A DNA stretch of 64,000 nucleotides from Bradyrhizobium diazoefficiens (lineage in GTDB: Bacteria > Pseudomonadota > Alphaproteobacteria > Rhizobiales > Xanthobacteraceae): assembly GCF_018129965.1 (NCBI RefSeq), contig NZ_JAFCKW010000031.1, forward strand, positions 1-64,000. Direction: 5' to 3'. Below the pieces are notes generated by a model. The model saw only the letters and a program-made list of their open reading frames with translations, was not told the origin of the DNA and made no database searches. The position numbers were made by a program, and so were the translations under genes. Position 1 is the stretch's first letter. The number at the start of each line of letters is the position of its first letter. Below, piece after piece: positions 33,402-42,557 of the stretch.

Positions 33402-34664
33402 CTACACCACCTTGCTGCTGCCCTGCGTGATCAGCCGCGCCGCCCGCTGGTCGCGGGCGTAGATCCACATCCAGCTCAGCGCGACGCTGAGGCGGTGGCG
33501 CAGGCCGATCAGGAAGTAGATGTGGGCGATGCCCCAGATCCACCACGCGATGCTGCCGCGCAGTTTGATCCGGCCGAAATCGATCACCGCTTGGCGCTTG
33601 CCGATCTGCGCAAGGCTGCCGGAGTGCTTGTAGTGGAAGGCGCCCGCCTTTGCGCCGCGCAGCCGCGCCTTGATGGCCTCGGCGACATGGCGTCCCTGCT
33701 GCTTTGCGGCGGGCGCGATGCCGGGCACCGGCTTGCCGTTCCAGGCGTTGATCAGGACGGTGTCGCCGATCGCAAAGATCTCGGGATGGCCGGGAATGGT
33801 CAGATCGTCCTCCACCTGCACGCGCCCGGCCCGATCGCTTGGTGCGCCCAGCCATTCGGCGGCCGGCGAGGCACGCACGCCGGCAGCCCAGATACGTGTC
33901 TTGGCAGGCAGCAGCTTGCCGCCGAACACCACGCCCTCGCGATTGATCTCGGTGACCGCCTGCCCCAGTACGACCTCGACGCCCATGCTTTCCAGCGACG
34001 CCTGCGCATAGGCCGACAAATCATCGGGAAACCCACCGAGCACGCGCGGCCCCGCCTCGATCAGCACGACGCGCGCCTTTGTCGTGTCGATGTTGCGGAA
34101 ATCGCCGGGCAGGGTGTGATGCGCCATCTCGGCGATGGTGCCGGCGAGTTCGACGCCGGTGGGCCCGGCGCCGACGATGACGAAAGTCAGCCGCGCCGCG
34201 CGCCTCGCCGGATCGGTCTCGCGCTCGGCGCGCTCGAAGGCCAGCAGGATGTGACGGCGCACCGTGGTGGCATCCTCCAGCGTCTTTAGCCCGGGCGCCC
34301 ACTGCTCCCATTCGTCATGGCCGAAATAGGCATGGCGCGCGCCGGTCGCGAGCACCAGCGTGTCGTAGGGCACCTCGCTGCCGTCGTCGATCAGCACAGA
34401 GCGCCTCGCGGCATCGACGCCGCTGACGGTCGCAAACAGCGTCGTCACCTCGGGCCGGTTGCGCATCAGGTGGCGCACGGGCCAGGCGATTTCGTTGGTC
34501 GCGAGCGAGGCGGTCGCGACCTGGTAGAGCAGCGGCTGGAACAGATGATGGTTGCGGCGGTCGATCAGCGTGATCTCGACCGGCGCGCCCGCGAGGCGGT
34601 AGGTCGCTTCCAGTCCGCCGAAGCCGGCTCCGACGATGACGACGCGATGCGGTGTCGTGGTCAT
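33402..34664 (-). CDS. NDH-2-like NAD(P)H dehydrogenase (FAD-dependent)
   Basis: A 420-aa flavoprotein. The N-terminal FAD motif is VVIVGAGFGGLEAT, the NADH site is FVIVGAGPTGVELAG and the FAD pyrophosphate motif is IFAIGDTV. The C-terminal segment IAWWIWGIAHIYFLIGLRHR is the amphipathic membrane anchor of type II NADH:quinone oxidoreductases. These pass electrons from NADH to quinone without proton pumping. Start is set at MTTTPHR, where a run of G bases ends six bases upstream. It stands alone, divergent from a binding-protein gene. A different quinone or reductase role is possible. Confidence 0.87.
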   Translation of the reverse strand: MTTTPHRVVIVGAGFGGLEATYRLAGAPVEITLIDRRNHHLFQPLLYQVATASLATNEIAWPVRHLMRNRPEVTTLFATVSGVDAARRSVLIDDGSEVPYDTLVLATGARHAYFGHDEWEQWAPGLKTLEDATTVRRHILLAFERAERETDPARRAARLTFVIVGAGPTGVELAGTIAEMAHHTLPGDFRNIDTTKARVVLIEAGPRVLGGFPDDLSAYAQASLESMGVEVVLGQAVTEINREGVVFGGKLLPAKTRIWAAGVRASPAAEWLGAPSDRAGRVQVEDDLTIPGHPEIFAIGDTVLINAWNGKPVPGIAPAAKQQGRHVAEAIKARLRGAKAGAFHYKHSGSLAQIGKRQAVIDFGRIKLRGSIAWWIWGIAHIYFLIGLRHRLSVALSWMWIYARDQRAARLITQGSSKVV

Positions 34665-34965
34665 GCTATTCCCCCCCCCTGATTTCGTTGCTGCTTGTCT
34701 CCATTCAAGCGCGAATTGGGTGCCGCGGTCCAATCGCCGTGATCAATCGTGGCATCGTCCGGGTGAATCGGGACCGCGAGCAAGCGCCGCAGCCTTGGCC
34801 GCAGCGAGTAGAATTATATTTCTTGCCATCCTCGAATAGAGCGAAATATGGTGCAGGGGCGGGCGCTGAGCCATTGGCGGCGCGACAGTTTTTGCGTTCA
34901 ACAGAGACGACCCGGGGCGGCAATCACCCTGCCAGCGGGATAGAATAACGAGGAGGGGAGTAGTT
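34665..34965. other. Divergent promoter region, no gene seen
   Basis: This 301-base space lies between the NDH-2-like gene and the second LIV-type binding protein. It has an AT-richer stretch around 34810-34850 that could hold promoters. I see no palindrome, repeat or credible short gene in it. Confidence 0.5.
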
Positions 34966-36138
34966 ATGAGGACGGCATTCTGGCTGGCGGGCGCAGCGGC
35001 GCTGGTTCTGGCAAATCAGGCATTCGCCGGCGACACCATCAAGATCGGCTTCGTGTCGACGTTCAGCGGTCCCACCGCCGTGATCGGCAACGACATGCGC
35101 AACTCCTTCGAACTCGCGCTTGACCATATCGGCCGCAAGATGGACGGCAAGCCGGTCGAGGTGATCTACGAGGACGACGGGCAGAAGCCCGATGTCGGCA
35201 AGCAGAAGACCGAGAAGCTGGTGCAGTCCGACAAGGTTGATTTCATCGTCGGCTACATCTGGTCGAACGTGCTGCTGGCCTCGCTCAAGACCGCGGTGGA
35301 TTCGCAGACCTTCATGATCTCGGCCAATGCCGGCCCATCGCAGCTCGCGGGCGAACTGTGCAGCCCTTACGTGTTCTCGACCTCCTGGCAGAACGACCAG
35401 ACGCCGGCGGCCATGGGCCTCTACATGAACCAGAAGGGCGTCAAGAGCGTGTTCCTGATCGGGCCGAACTATGCGGCCGGCAAGGACATGCTCGCGGGCG
35501 TCAAGAGCACGTTCAAGGGCGAGATCAAGGGCGAGGAATACACGGTCTGGCCGAGCCAGCTCGACTTCTCCGCCGAACTCTCCAAGGCACGTGCGTCGGG
35601 CGCAGAATCCATCTTCGTGTTCTATCCCGGTGCGGCCGGCGTCCAGTTCCTCAATCAATATGCCCAGGCCGGCCTGAAGAGCACCATGCCGCTCTACACG
35701 GCGTTCACCGTCGACGAGCTGTCGCTGCCGCTGCAGAAGGAGAACGCGCTCGGGGTGCCCGGCGCGCAGGAATGGGTCAACGATCTGCCCAACGAGCAGA
35801 ACAAGCGCTTCGTCGCCGACTACCGCAAGAAATATCCCGGCCTGCGCCCGACCTATTATGGCGCGCAAGCCTATGACGCGGCGCAGCTCATCAACAGCGC
35901 CGTGGTCGCGGTGAAGGGCGACACCAGCAAGAAGGACGCGATGAGGGCCGAGATGGAGAAGGCCAATTTCAAGTCGCTGCGCGGCCCCTTCAAATATGGC
36001 AAGAACCACATCCCGGTGCAGAGCTTCTATCTCCAGGACGTGGTCAAGGACGGCGAAGGCCAGCTCTCGCTGAAGACGGTCGCCACCATCGTCGAGAACG
36101 ACCAGGATCGTTTCCACGACAAATGCGCGATGAAGTAG
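34966..36138 (+). CDS. LIV-type ABC transporter substrate-binding protein
   Basis: A 390-aa periplasmic binding protein (signal peptide about residues 1-22, ending NQAFAGD). Family patterns include TIKIGFVSTFSGPTAVIGND, DFIVGYIWSNVLLAS and FLIGPNYAAGKDM. ATG follows GAGGAGGGGAG. It is a different paralogue from the one at 32019. It has no adjacent permease genes and could serve the livHMGF set at 39939-43278. Aromatic acid binding is likely from context, as branched-chain amino-acid type transporters carry benzoates in this group. The ligand is not determinable from sequence. Confidence 0.83.
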   Translation: MRTAFWLAGAAALVLANQAFAGDTIKIGFVSTFSGPTAVIGNDMRNSFELALDHIGRKMDGKPVEVIYEDDGQKPDVGKQKTEKLVQSDKVDFIVGYIWSNVLLASLKTAVDSQTFMISANAGPSQLAGELCSPYVFSTSWQNDQTPAAMGLYMNQKGVKSVFLIGPNYAAGKDMLAGVKSTFKGEIKGEEYTVWPSQLDFSAELSKARASGAESIFVFYPGAAGVQFLNQYAQAGLKSTMPLYTAFTVDELSLPLQKENALGVPGAQEWVNDLPNEQNKRFVADYRKKYPGLRPTYYGAQAYDAAQLINSAVVAVKGDTSKKDAMRAEMEKANFKSLRGPFKYGKNHIPVQSFYLQDVVKDGEGQLSLKTVATIVENDQDRFHDKCAMK

Positions 36139-36142
36139 TTCT

Positions 36143-36190
36143 CCTCTTCCTCTCCCCGTTCTTGCGGGGAGAGGGTTGGGGAGAGGGGCT
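36143..36190. repeat. Short inverted repeat after binding-protein gene
   Basis: TCTCCCCG and CGGGGAGA form a stem just downstream of the stop codon, followed by GGGTTGGGGAGAGGGG. It may serve as a transcript end. Confidence 0.6.
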
Positions 36191-36202
36191 GCTTCCACGA
36201 AC

Positions 36203-36319
36203 CGTCATTGGGAGCGCAGCGACTTGTCCGCCGAAGCTTTAGCGAAGGCGGAAGCAATCCAGAATCCCTCCGCGGAAACATTCTGGATTGCTTCGTCGCT
36301 TCGCTCCTCGCAATGACGG
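36203..36319. repeat. Palindromic intergenic repeat (GTCATTGGGAGCGCAGCGA type)
   Basis: Outer arms CGTCATTGGGAGCGCAGCGA and TCGCTTCGCTCCTCGCAATG, inner arms AAGCAATCCAGAATCC and ATTCTGGATTGCTT. This repeat type occurs once in the window and is separate from the GTCGTCCC and CTCCCTCCC families. Confidence 0.85.
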
Positions 36320-36361
36320 CGTTGACGGAGACTACACCCTCGGCATGTCCTCGGGCCGCGC

Positions 36362-37240
36362 CTACCCTGTGACATAGGCCGAACTTCGCGCCGCCATCAC
36401 CGCGTCGAAAGCCTCTCCCATCACGTCTGTCGATGGGGCAAGACCGGTGAAAAGTTCGAAAGCCTCGGCGGCCTGGTAGATCGCAAGCTCGCGTCCGGTC
36501 ATGATCCGCGCGCCGCGCTCCTGTGCTGCGGCGAGCAGCGGCGTGATCAGCGGCGAATACACTGCGTCCGCGACCCATAGTTTGTCGTGCAGCAGCGTGG
36601 CTGCAACAGGCATGTCCCGGTTCGGCAACATGCCGACCGGCGTGCCGTTGACGAGGCCAGTTGCGCCATGCAGGGCGTCCTCGACGCTTGCAGCCACCCT
36701 CGCGCCGCATCGGGGGGCAAGCAGGGAGACCAGCGTCCCGGCGCGCGCGGGCTCGCTGTCGAAAATGCGGATGTCCGCCACGTCAAGGTTTGCCAGAGCA
36801 AAGGCGATCGCCTTGCCGACGCCGCCCGCGCCGATCACGGCGACGGCGTTGCCGGACGGCGCCAGCAGCGGCGCCACCGCGCGCGCAAAGCCGGTCGTGT
36901 CGGTGTTGTGGCCGGTCAGCCGTCCGTCCCTGGCGACGACGGTGTTGACGGCGCCCATGGCGGCCGCGCCCGGCGCCAGGGCGTCGAGCAGCGGCACGAC
37001 GGCTTCCTTGTAGGGGAAGGTGACGTTGACGCCGGCAAAGCCGAGGCGCCGCACGCCTTCGAGCATCATGGCGAGCCCGGCCGCGTCGGCGCCGGCGACT
37101 TCGATGAGTTGGTAGTGACAGCGCAGGCCGAGCATCTCGGCGGCGCGCTCATGCATCGCGGGCGACGCGGAATGCGCGATCGGCGCGCCGATCAGGCCGG
37201 TGAGGAGCTTCTTGCTGGCGGCGTATCCGCGCTTGGACAT
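36362..37240 (-). CDS. Shikimate/quinate dehydrogenase (AroE family)
   Basis: A 292-aa NAD(P)-dependent dehydrogenase interconverting 3-dehydroshikimate and shikimate, or the quinate pair. Substrate residues are S24 and S26 (HSASP), K78 (NVTFPYKE) and D114 (HNTDTTGF), and the dinucleotide loop is VIGAGGVGKAI near residue 136. It stands alone among aromatic catabolic genes, not beside coaE/dnaQ where the biosynthetic aroE usually lies in alphaproteobacteria. A catabolic quinate/shikimate role is therefore likely but not proven. Downstream is a repeat. Confidence 0.85.
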   Translation of the reverse strand: MSKRGYAASKKLLTGLIGAPIAHSASPAMHERAAEMLGLRCHYQLIEVAGADAAGLAMMLEGVRRLGFAGVNVTFPYKEAVVPLLDALAPGAAAMGAVNTVVARDGRLTGHNTDTTGFARAVAPLLAPSGNAVAVIGAGGVGKAIAFALANLDVADIRIFDSEPARAGTLVSLLAPRCGARVAASVEDALHGATGLVNGTPVGMLPNRDMPVAATLLHDKLWVADAVYSPLITPLLAAAQERGARIMTGRELAIYQAAEAFELFTGLAPSTDVMGEAFDAVMAARSSAYVTG

Positions 37241-37534
37241 GGTTTGCTATCATCTCGTTGGGAGCGTTCGGTCCCGGCCATTAGCCGGGAAATCCGCGCG
37301 ATTCCAAGAGGGCTTTCAAGGCGCCTTGCGTGTGACGATAGCCCGTCCCCGGTCCGACACAATGACCACTTCGTGCAGCAGTTCGCCCCGGGGACAGCCG
37401 CCATGGGCGACCATGATCGGTCGGTGATGACGACGCCGGGCCCGACCTTCGTGATGGGATTGTTGCGACTGGAATCTGTTCGTTCGAATATGGGGGCGTC
37501 GGCGCGAGCCGCGCTGCATTGCGACAACTGCGCC
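37241..37534. other. Spacer with no supported gene
   Basis: About 294 bases between the AroE-family gene and a 58-aa open frame. A short minus-strand frame ending at 37316 (including HEVVIVSDRGRAIVTRKAP) is open but lacks a ribosome-binding site, so it is not called. Confidence 0.4.
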
Positions 37535-37711
37535 CTAGCTCGCCGGTCCTTCCGGCGACACGCTGCCGGGCCGCTCACGACACTCGCTTTGCAGCACCTC
37601 GCGCGCGAACTCGATGATCTTCTGCTTCTTCGCCGTGTCGTGGACGGCAAAAAACACGCGGTTCAGTTCAAGGCCGAGCACGCTGTTGAGGGCGATGTCC
37701 TCGTCTTTCAT
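37535..37711 (-). CDS. Hypothetical 58-aa protein next to luxR
   Basis: A short frame reading MKDEDIALNSVLGLELNRV, then FFAVHDTAKKQKIIEFARE and a C-terminal tail ending SPEGPAS. GGGAAAA lies a few bases before the ATG, and codon usage is GC-rich at third positions like its neighbours. It is predicted soluble and helical with no family I recognise. It diverges from the luxR gene across 160 bases, so it could share its promoter region. Confidence rests on the ribosome-binding site, composition and protein-like pattern. Confidence 0.5.
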   Translation of the reverse strand: MKDEDIALNSVLGLELNRVFFAVHDTAKKQKIIEFAREVLQSECRERPGSVSPEGPAS

Positions 37712-37871
37712 CGTGATTTTCCCGCTTCAGGCGCGACAGGTGTAACGTGGCAAACCTTCCTCCACAAGTAGATTAATCCCTGGGTGGACACCGCAAAACC
37801 ACGGCAGCTGCGAATTGAGGCAGTCCCCGAACACGTGCTATACGGGCAGGTGTGGGGCAGGAAACGCACCG

Positions 37872-38600
37872 ATGTCCGCCGTAGACTATGGCCGGGAGGC
37901 GCTCGACTTCATCGAGGGGCTGGGAGCCTATCGCAAGGTCCCGGACGCCATGAATGCGCTCGAAACGGCGTTCGGCCGCTTCGGTTTCGAAACCATCATC
38001 GTGACGGGATTGCCGAATCCTGATCAACGTTTTGCGCAGATGGTGCTGGCCAAGCGCTGGCCGGCGGAATGGTTCAGTCTCTACACCCAGAACAATTACG
38101 ACCGCGTCGATCCGGTGGTGCGGTTGTGCCGGCAATCGGTCAACCCGTTCGAATGGTCGGAAGCACCCTATGACGCCGATCTCGAGCCGGATGCGGCCGA
38201 GGTGATGAATCGCGCCGGCGATTTTCGCATGTCGCGCGGTTTCATCGTGCCGATTCACGGGCTCACCGGCTACGAGGCCGCGGTGTCGCTCGGCGGCGTC
38301 CATCTCGATCTCAATGCCCGCAGCAAGCCGGCGCTGCACCTGATGGCGATGTATGGCTTCGACCATATTCGCCGCCTGCTCGAGCCGGCGCCGTATCCCG
38401 CGGCTCGCCTCACCCCGCGCGAACGCGAGGTGATCGCGTGGGCCTCGCAGGGCAAATCGGCCTGGGAGATCGGCGAGATCCTGCACATCACGCAGCGCAC
38501 CGCCGAAGAGCATCTTGCAACCGCTGCGCGCAAGTTGGGCGCGGTCAACCGTACGCATGCGGTTGCGCTGGCGATTCGAAACAAGATCATCAATCCCTGA
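37872..38600 (+). CDS. bjaR1: LuxR-family quorum-sensing regulator (BjaR1-like)
   Basis: A 242-aa regulator. The autoinducer-binding domain (about residues 20-165) keeps the conserved W, Y, D, P and W residues in the stretch WFSLYTQNNYDRVDPVV and NPFEWSE. The C-terminal LuxR helix-turn-helix is LTPREREVIAWASQGKSAWE and ITQRTAEEHLATAARKLGAV. Start is the ATG of MSAVDYG. It lies directly upstream of the luxI gene with a perfect palindrome between them, the arrangement of bjaR1-bjaI in B. japonicum, where the ligand is isovaleryl-homoserine lactone. The symbol is by resemblance; a BraR/cinnamoyl type is an alternative. Confidence 0.88.
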   Translation: MSAVDYGREALDFIEGLGAYRKVPDAMNALETAFGRFGFETIIVTGLPNPDQRFAQMVLAKRWPAEWFSLYTQNNYDRVDPVVRLCRQSVNPFEWSEAPYDADLEPDAAEVMNRAGDFRMSRGFIVPIHGLTGYEAAVSLGGVHLDLNARSKPALHLMAMYGFDHIRRLLEPAPYPAARLTPREREVIAWASQGKSAWEIGEILHITQRTAEEHLATAARKLGAVNRTHAVALAIRNKIINP

Positions 38601-38605
38601 GCGAC

Positions 38606-38627
38606 ATACTGGGAAATTTCCCAGTAT
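38606..38627. promoter_or_regulatory. lux box: perfect 22-bp palindrome
   Basis: The half-site ATACTGGGAAA is followed directly by its exact reverse complement. It starts five bases after the luxR stop and lies about 57 bases before the luxI ATG, the right place for LuxR-dependent activation of luxI. Confidence 0.85.
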
Positions 38628-38683
38628 CGAGCCTGCCTCTTTTCACGGAGGCTCACTCCCATTGATGCTCAATGGGGGTTTTC

Positions 38684-39343
38684 ATGATTCATGCAATTTC
38701 TGCAGCCAATCGACATCTTTACGAAGACGTACTCGAGCAGCATTTCCGGCTGCGCCACGACATTTTCGTCGAGGAGCGGCACTGGGAGACGCTGCGCAGG
38801 CCCGATGGCCGCGAGATCGATTCCTACGACAACGAGGATACTGTCTACCTGCTTGCGCTGGAGGGACGCCGCGTCATTGGCGGTCACCGGCTCTATCCGA
38901 CGACCAAGCCCTCGATGATGAGTGAGGTGTTTCCGCATCTGGCAGCCGTGCGCGGCTGCCCGGCCGACCCGCTGGTCTGGGAATGGTCGCGTTACTTCGT
39001 CGTCCGCGACCGCCGCGACGGCACGCTCAACCTGGAACTGATGGCGGCGGTGCAGGAGTTCTGCCTCAACCAAGGCATCGCGCAGGTCAGCGCCATCATG
39101 GAGACGTGGTGGCTGCCGCGCTTTCACGAGGCCGGCTTCGTCGTAACTCCGCTCGGCCTGCCGGGTCTGGTGGAGGACGCATGGACCATGGCGGCGATCA
39201 TCGACATTCGCCGCGAGACGGTCGACGCCCTGCACGATCGCATCGGCGTGGCGTCGATCGTGCGACAGGACGGCCCGCGTCTGGACGCCGTTGCGCGTGC
39301 CAACCTCTGCGGCCTCGCTGCCGCGCAACGAAAGAGCGCCTGA
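38684..39343 (+). CDS. bjaI: Acyl-homoserine lactone synthase (BjaI/BraI type)
   Basis: A 219-aa LuxI-family enzyme. With the ATG at 38684 the invariant residues fall on canonical LuxI positions: R24, F28, W34, R69, E100 and R103 (EWSRYF), which supports this start over an ATG four codons earlier. GGGGG lies five bases upstream. BjaI uses isovaleryl-CoA and BraI uses cinnamoyl-CoA, rather than acyl-ACP, to make unusual AHLs. The sequence resembles BjaI as I recall it. A 72-aa gene follows after one base. Positive autoregulation through the upstream lux box is expected. Confidence 0.9.
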   Translation: MIHAISAANRHLYEDVLEQHFRLRHDIFVEERHWETLRRPDGREIDSYDNEDTVYLLALEGRRVIGGHRLYPTTKPSMMSEVFPHLAAVRGCPADPLVWEWSRYFVVRDRRDGTLNLELMAAVQEFCLNQGIAQVSAIMETWWLPRFHEAGFVVTPLGLPGLVEDAWTMAAIIDIRRETVDALHDRIGVASIVRQDGPRLDAVARANLCGLAAAQRKSA

Positions 39344-39344
39344 G

Positions 39345-39563
39345 ATGTCGAACATGATGCGTGACAGTCAGGCCATGGCGCAGAGCAGGGACGAGAATCT
39401 CGGCTACATGTCCGACATGGCGCTCGAATTGGCGCAGATGGCGGAAGACTTCGGATTGGCGACGCTCGCCTATCTGTTCCGGATGGCCGCACTGGAAGCC
39501 TCGACGGCAGACAGCGTGCCGCCCGAACGGGGTGACCGTTCTCGGGAGATCACGTCGCACTAG
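39345..39563 (+). CDS. 72-aa protein co-transcribed with the AHL synthase
   Basis: The frame MSNMMRDSQAMAQSRDENLG then YMSDMALELAQMAEDFGLAT, AYLFRMAALEAST to EITSH starts one base after the luxI TGA, so it is almost certainly translated from the luxI message. It is predicted soluble and helical, Met-rich near the N-terminus. I do not recognise a family. A strong hairpin follows its stop, closing a two-gene unit. A role linked to quorum sensing is inferred only from position. Confidence 0.75.
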   Translation: MSNMMRDSQAMAQSRDENLGYMSDMALELAQMAEDFGLATLAYLFRMAALEASTADSVPPERGDRSREITSH

Positions 39564-39595
39564 AGCGTCCAGCGAAGCGGAAGCCAAACAAGCAT

Positions 39596-39634
39596 CGAGA
39601 GCCCCGTTCCGGTTTCATCGGAACGGGGCTCTCG
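39596..39634. terminator. Hairpin terminator candidate after the luxI operon
   Basis: CGAGAGCCCCGTTCC and GGAACGGGGCTCTCG form a perfect 15-bp stem with a nine-base loop, 33 bases after the 72-aa gene. There is no T tract, so Rho independence is uncertain. Confidence 0.65.
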
Positions 39635-39781
39635 GCGCGTTCTGCTCCTTGATTCCGGCGACGTTCCCTCGCCACGGCAAGCCGCGGGGAGCTCCATCAT
39701 GTGGGTGCGGCAGCTTGCCCCACGCCGTTCGGCAGCCTTCTTGCAAGGGCAGATCGGGCGTGTCCGACAACGCGCGCACGA

Positions 39782-39797
39782 ATGCAACAAAGTGCAT
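39782..39797. promoter_or_regulatory. BoxR-type operator candidate upstream of livHMGF
   Basis: ATGCAACAAAGTGCAT is identical to the 16-mer at 51759-51774 upstream of boxC. TGCA-containing dyads are described for BzdR/BoxR operators. It lies about 140 bases before the livH-like ATG. The rest of 39635-39938 shows no gene. Confidence 0.6.
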
Positions 39798-39938
39798 GTC
39801 TGGCGCGGAATCGCTCTTGCCTCGGAACGATACTGCCATTACCCATTTTTTCGCCTTGTCGAGGCGGGGGAGCTCTTTCACTGATGACGACCGTGTTCGA
39901 AGGTCGGCGCTGTACCGCGTGCGCCTGAAAGAGTTCTG

Positions 39939-40856
39939 ATGCTGCTCGTCGTCGAACAGTTCCTGAACGGATTGCAGTTTGGCCTGCTGCTGTTCCTGCT
40001 CGCCGCCGGCCTGACGCTGGTGTTCGGGATCATGGATCTCGTCAATCTCGCGCACGGCTCGCTCTACATGATGGGCGCCTATTTCGCCGCGACCTTCGCG
40101 GCCTGGACCGGCAGCTTCCTGCTCGGCGCGCTGCTGGCGCTCGGCGCCACGCTGCTGCTCGGCATCGTGCTGGAGATGAGTGCGCTGCGGCATCTCTATG
40201 GCCGCGACCATCTCGACCACGTGCTCGCGACTTTCGGCCTGATCCTGTTCTTCAACGAGGCCGTGCGGCTGATCTGGGGCCCGGCCGGTCTGGCGCTGCC
40301 GCTGCCCGCCTGGCTCACCGTGCCGGTGCCGATCCTGCCCGGCATTCACTATCCCGCCTATCGCCTCGCGATCATCGTGGTGGCGTTGCTGGTGGCGCTG
40401 CTGCTCTATCTCGGTGTGATGCGCACCCGTATCGGCATGCTGATCCGGGCCGGCGCCTCCAATCGCGAAATGATCGGCGCGCTCGGCATCAACATCAAGC
40501 TGCTCTATACGCTGGTGTTCGGCCTTGGCGCCGCGCTCGCCGGTCTTGCCGGGCTGATGCAGGCGCCGATCCTCACCGTGCAGATCGGCATGGGCGAGAA
40601 CATCCTGATCCTCGCCTTCGTCATCATCGTGATCGGCGGCATCGGTTCGATCCGCGGCGCGTTCCTCGCCGCGATCTTCGTCGGCATGATCGACACGCTC
40701 GGCCGCGCCTTCCTGCCCAATCTGCTGCGGCAGGTGCTGAGCGGCGCCGCGGCCTCCACCGCCGCGCCCGCTTTGTCCTCCATGCTGATCTACCTGTTGA
40801 TGGCAATCGTGCTGGTGGTTCGGCCGGAGGGGCTGTTTCCGGCCAATCGCCGATGA
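39939..40856 (+). CDS. livH: LIV-type ABC transporter permease (LivH)
   Basis: A 305-aa inner-membrane permease with about eight helices. Signature parts include LTLVFGIMDLVNLAHGSLYM near the N-terminus and NILILAFVIIVIGGIGSIRG in the second half. First gene of a four-gene operon (overlaps the livM-like gene by four bases). A BoxR-type dyad upstream suggests benzoate or a related aromatic acid as cargo rather than leucine; that is inferred. No binding-protein gene is in the operon. Confidence 0.92.
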   Translation: MLLVVEQFLNGLQFGLLLFLLAAGLTLVFGIMDLVNLAHGSLYMMGAYFAATFAAWTGSFLLGALLALGATLLLGIVLEMSALRHLYGRDHLDHVLATFGLILFFNEAVRLIWGPAGLALPLPAWLTVPVPILPGIHYPAYRLAIIVVALLVALLLYLGVMRTRIGMLIRAGASNREMIGALGINIKLLYTLVFGLGAALAGLAGLMQAPILTVQIGMGENILILAFVIIVIGGIGSIRGAFLAAIFVGMIDTLGRAFLPNLLRQVLSGAAASTAAPALSSMLIYLLMAIVLVVRPEGLFPANRR

Positions 40857-41789
40857 AGTCATTCACCGTGAGTAAGGCCGTCACGGCCCTGATGCTGGCC
40901 GGCCTCGTGCTGCTGCCGCTCTATTCGCAAGCATCCGGCAACGTCTTCATCCTGACGCTGTTCACCCGCGTGGTCATCCTCGCGCTGGCGGCAGCGAGCC
41001 TCAACCTCATCATGGGCTATGGCGGCATGATGAGCTTCGGCCATGCCGCCTATCTCGGCATCGGCGGCTATGCCGTCGGCATGCTCGCGCAGGAAGGCGT
41101 GGGAAGCGGCTTCATCCAGTTTCCGGTCGCGCTGGCGGCGTCCGCGCTCTACGCGCTGGTGATCGGCGCGCTGTCCTTGCGCACCCGCGGCGTCTATTTC
41201 ATCATGATCACGCTCGCCTTTGCGCAGATGGCCTATTACGTCGCCTCGGGCCTTGCGCGCTACGGCGGCGACGACGGCCTCACCGTCTACAAGCGCAGTG
41301 ACTTCTCCGGCCTCATCAATCTCGGTAACCGCACGCAGTTCTATTATCTCTGCCTCGCCTGCCTGTTCGGTGTCCTCCTCCTGATCTGGCGCATCGTCAA
41401 TTCGCGCTTCGGTCTCGTCGTGCAGGGCTTGCGCTCCAACGAGCAGCGCATGCAGGCGATCGGCTTTCCCGCCAAACGCTACCAGCTCGTCTGCTTCGTC
41501 ATCTCAGGCATGATGTGCGGTCTCGCCGGTGCGCTGCTCGCCAACAACACCGATTTCATCAGCCCGGCCGTGATGTACTGGACGCGGTCCGGCGACCTCA
41601 TGGTGATGGTGATCCTCGGCGGCATGGGCACGCTGTTCGGCCCGGTGATGGGCGCGGTGGTCTATCTGCTGCTGGAGGAATTCCTGTCGCAGCTCACCGA
41701 ATATTGGGCGCTGATCATGGGGCCGCTGCTGCTGTTGATCGTGCTGTTTGGCCGCGGCGGCATCATGGGCCTGCTCGGGAGATTCAATC

Positions 41790-41797
<8 letters not shown>
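40853..41797 (+). CDS. livM: LIV-type ABC transporter permease (LivM)
   Basis: A 314-aa permease with about nine or ten helices. It has the LivM pattern NLIMGYGGMMSFGHAAYLGIG and the loop GLRSNEQRMQAIGFPAKRYQL, ending VLFGRGGIMGLLGRF. It overlaps livH by four bases and the ATPase gene by eight (the ATPase GTG lies within its last codons), so the operon is translationally coupled. Confidence 0.92.

Positions 41798-42549
<752 letters not shown>

Positions 42550-42557
<8 letters not shown>

Noticed and set aside
37316-37519. 67-codon minus-strand frame downstream of the 58-aa gene
   Set aside because: No ribosome-binding site and mixed codon use; only the C-terminal third looks protein-like, which is too little to call a gene.
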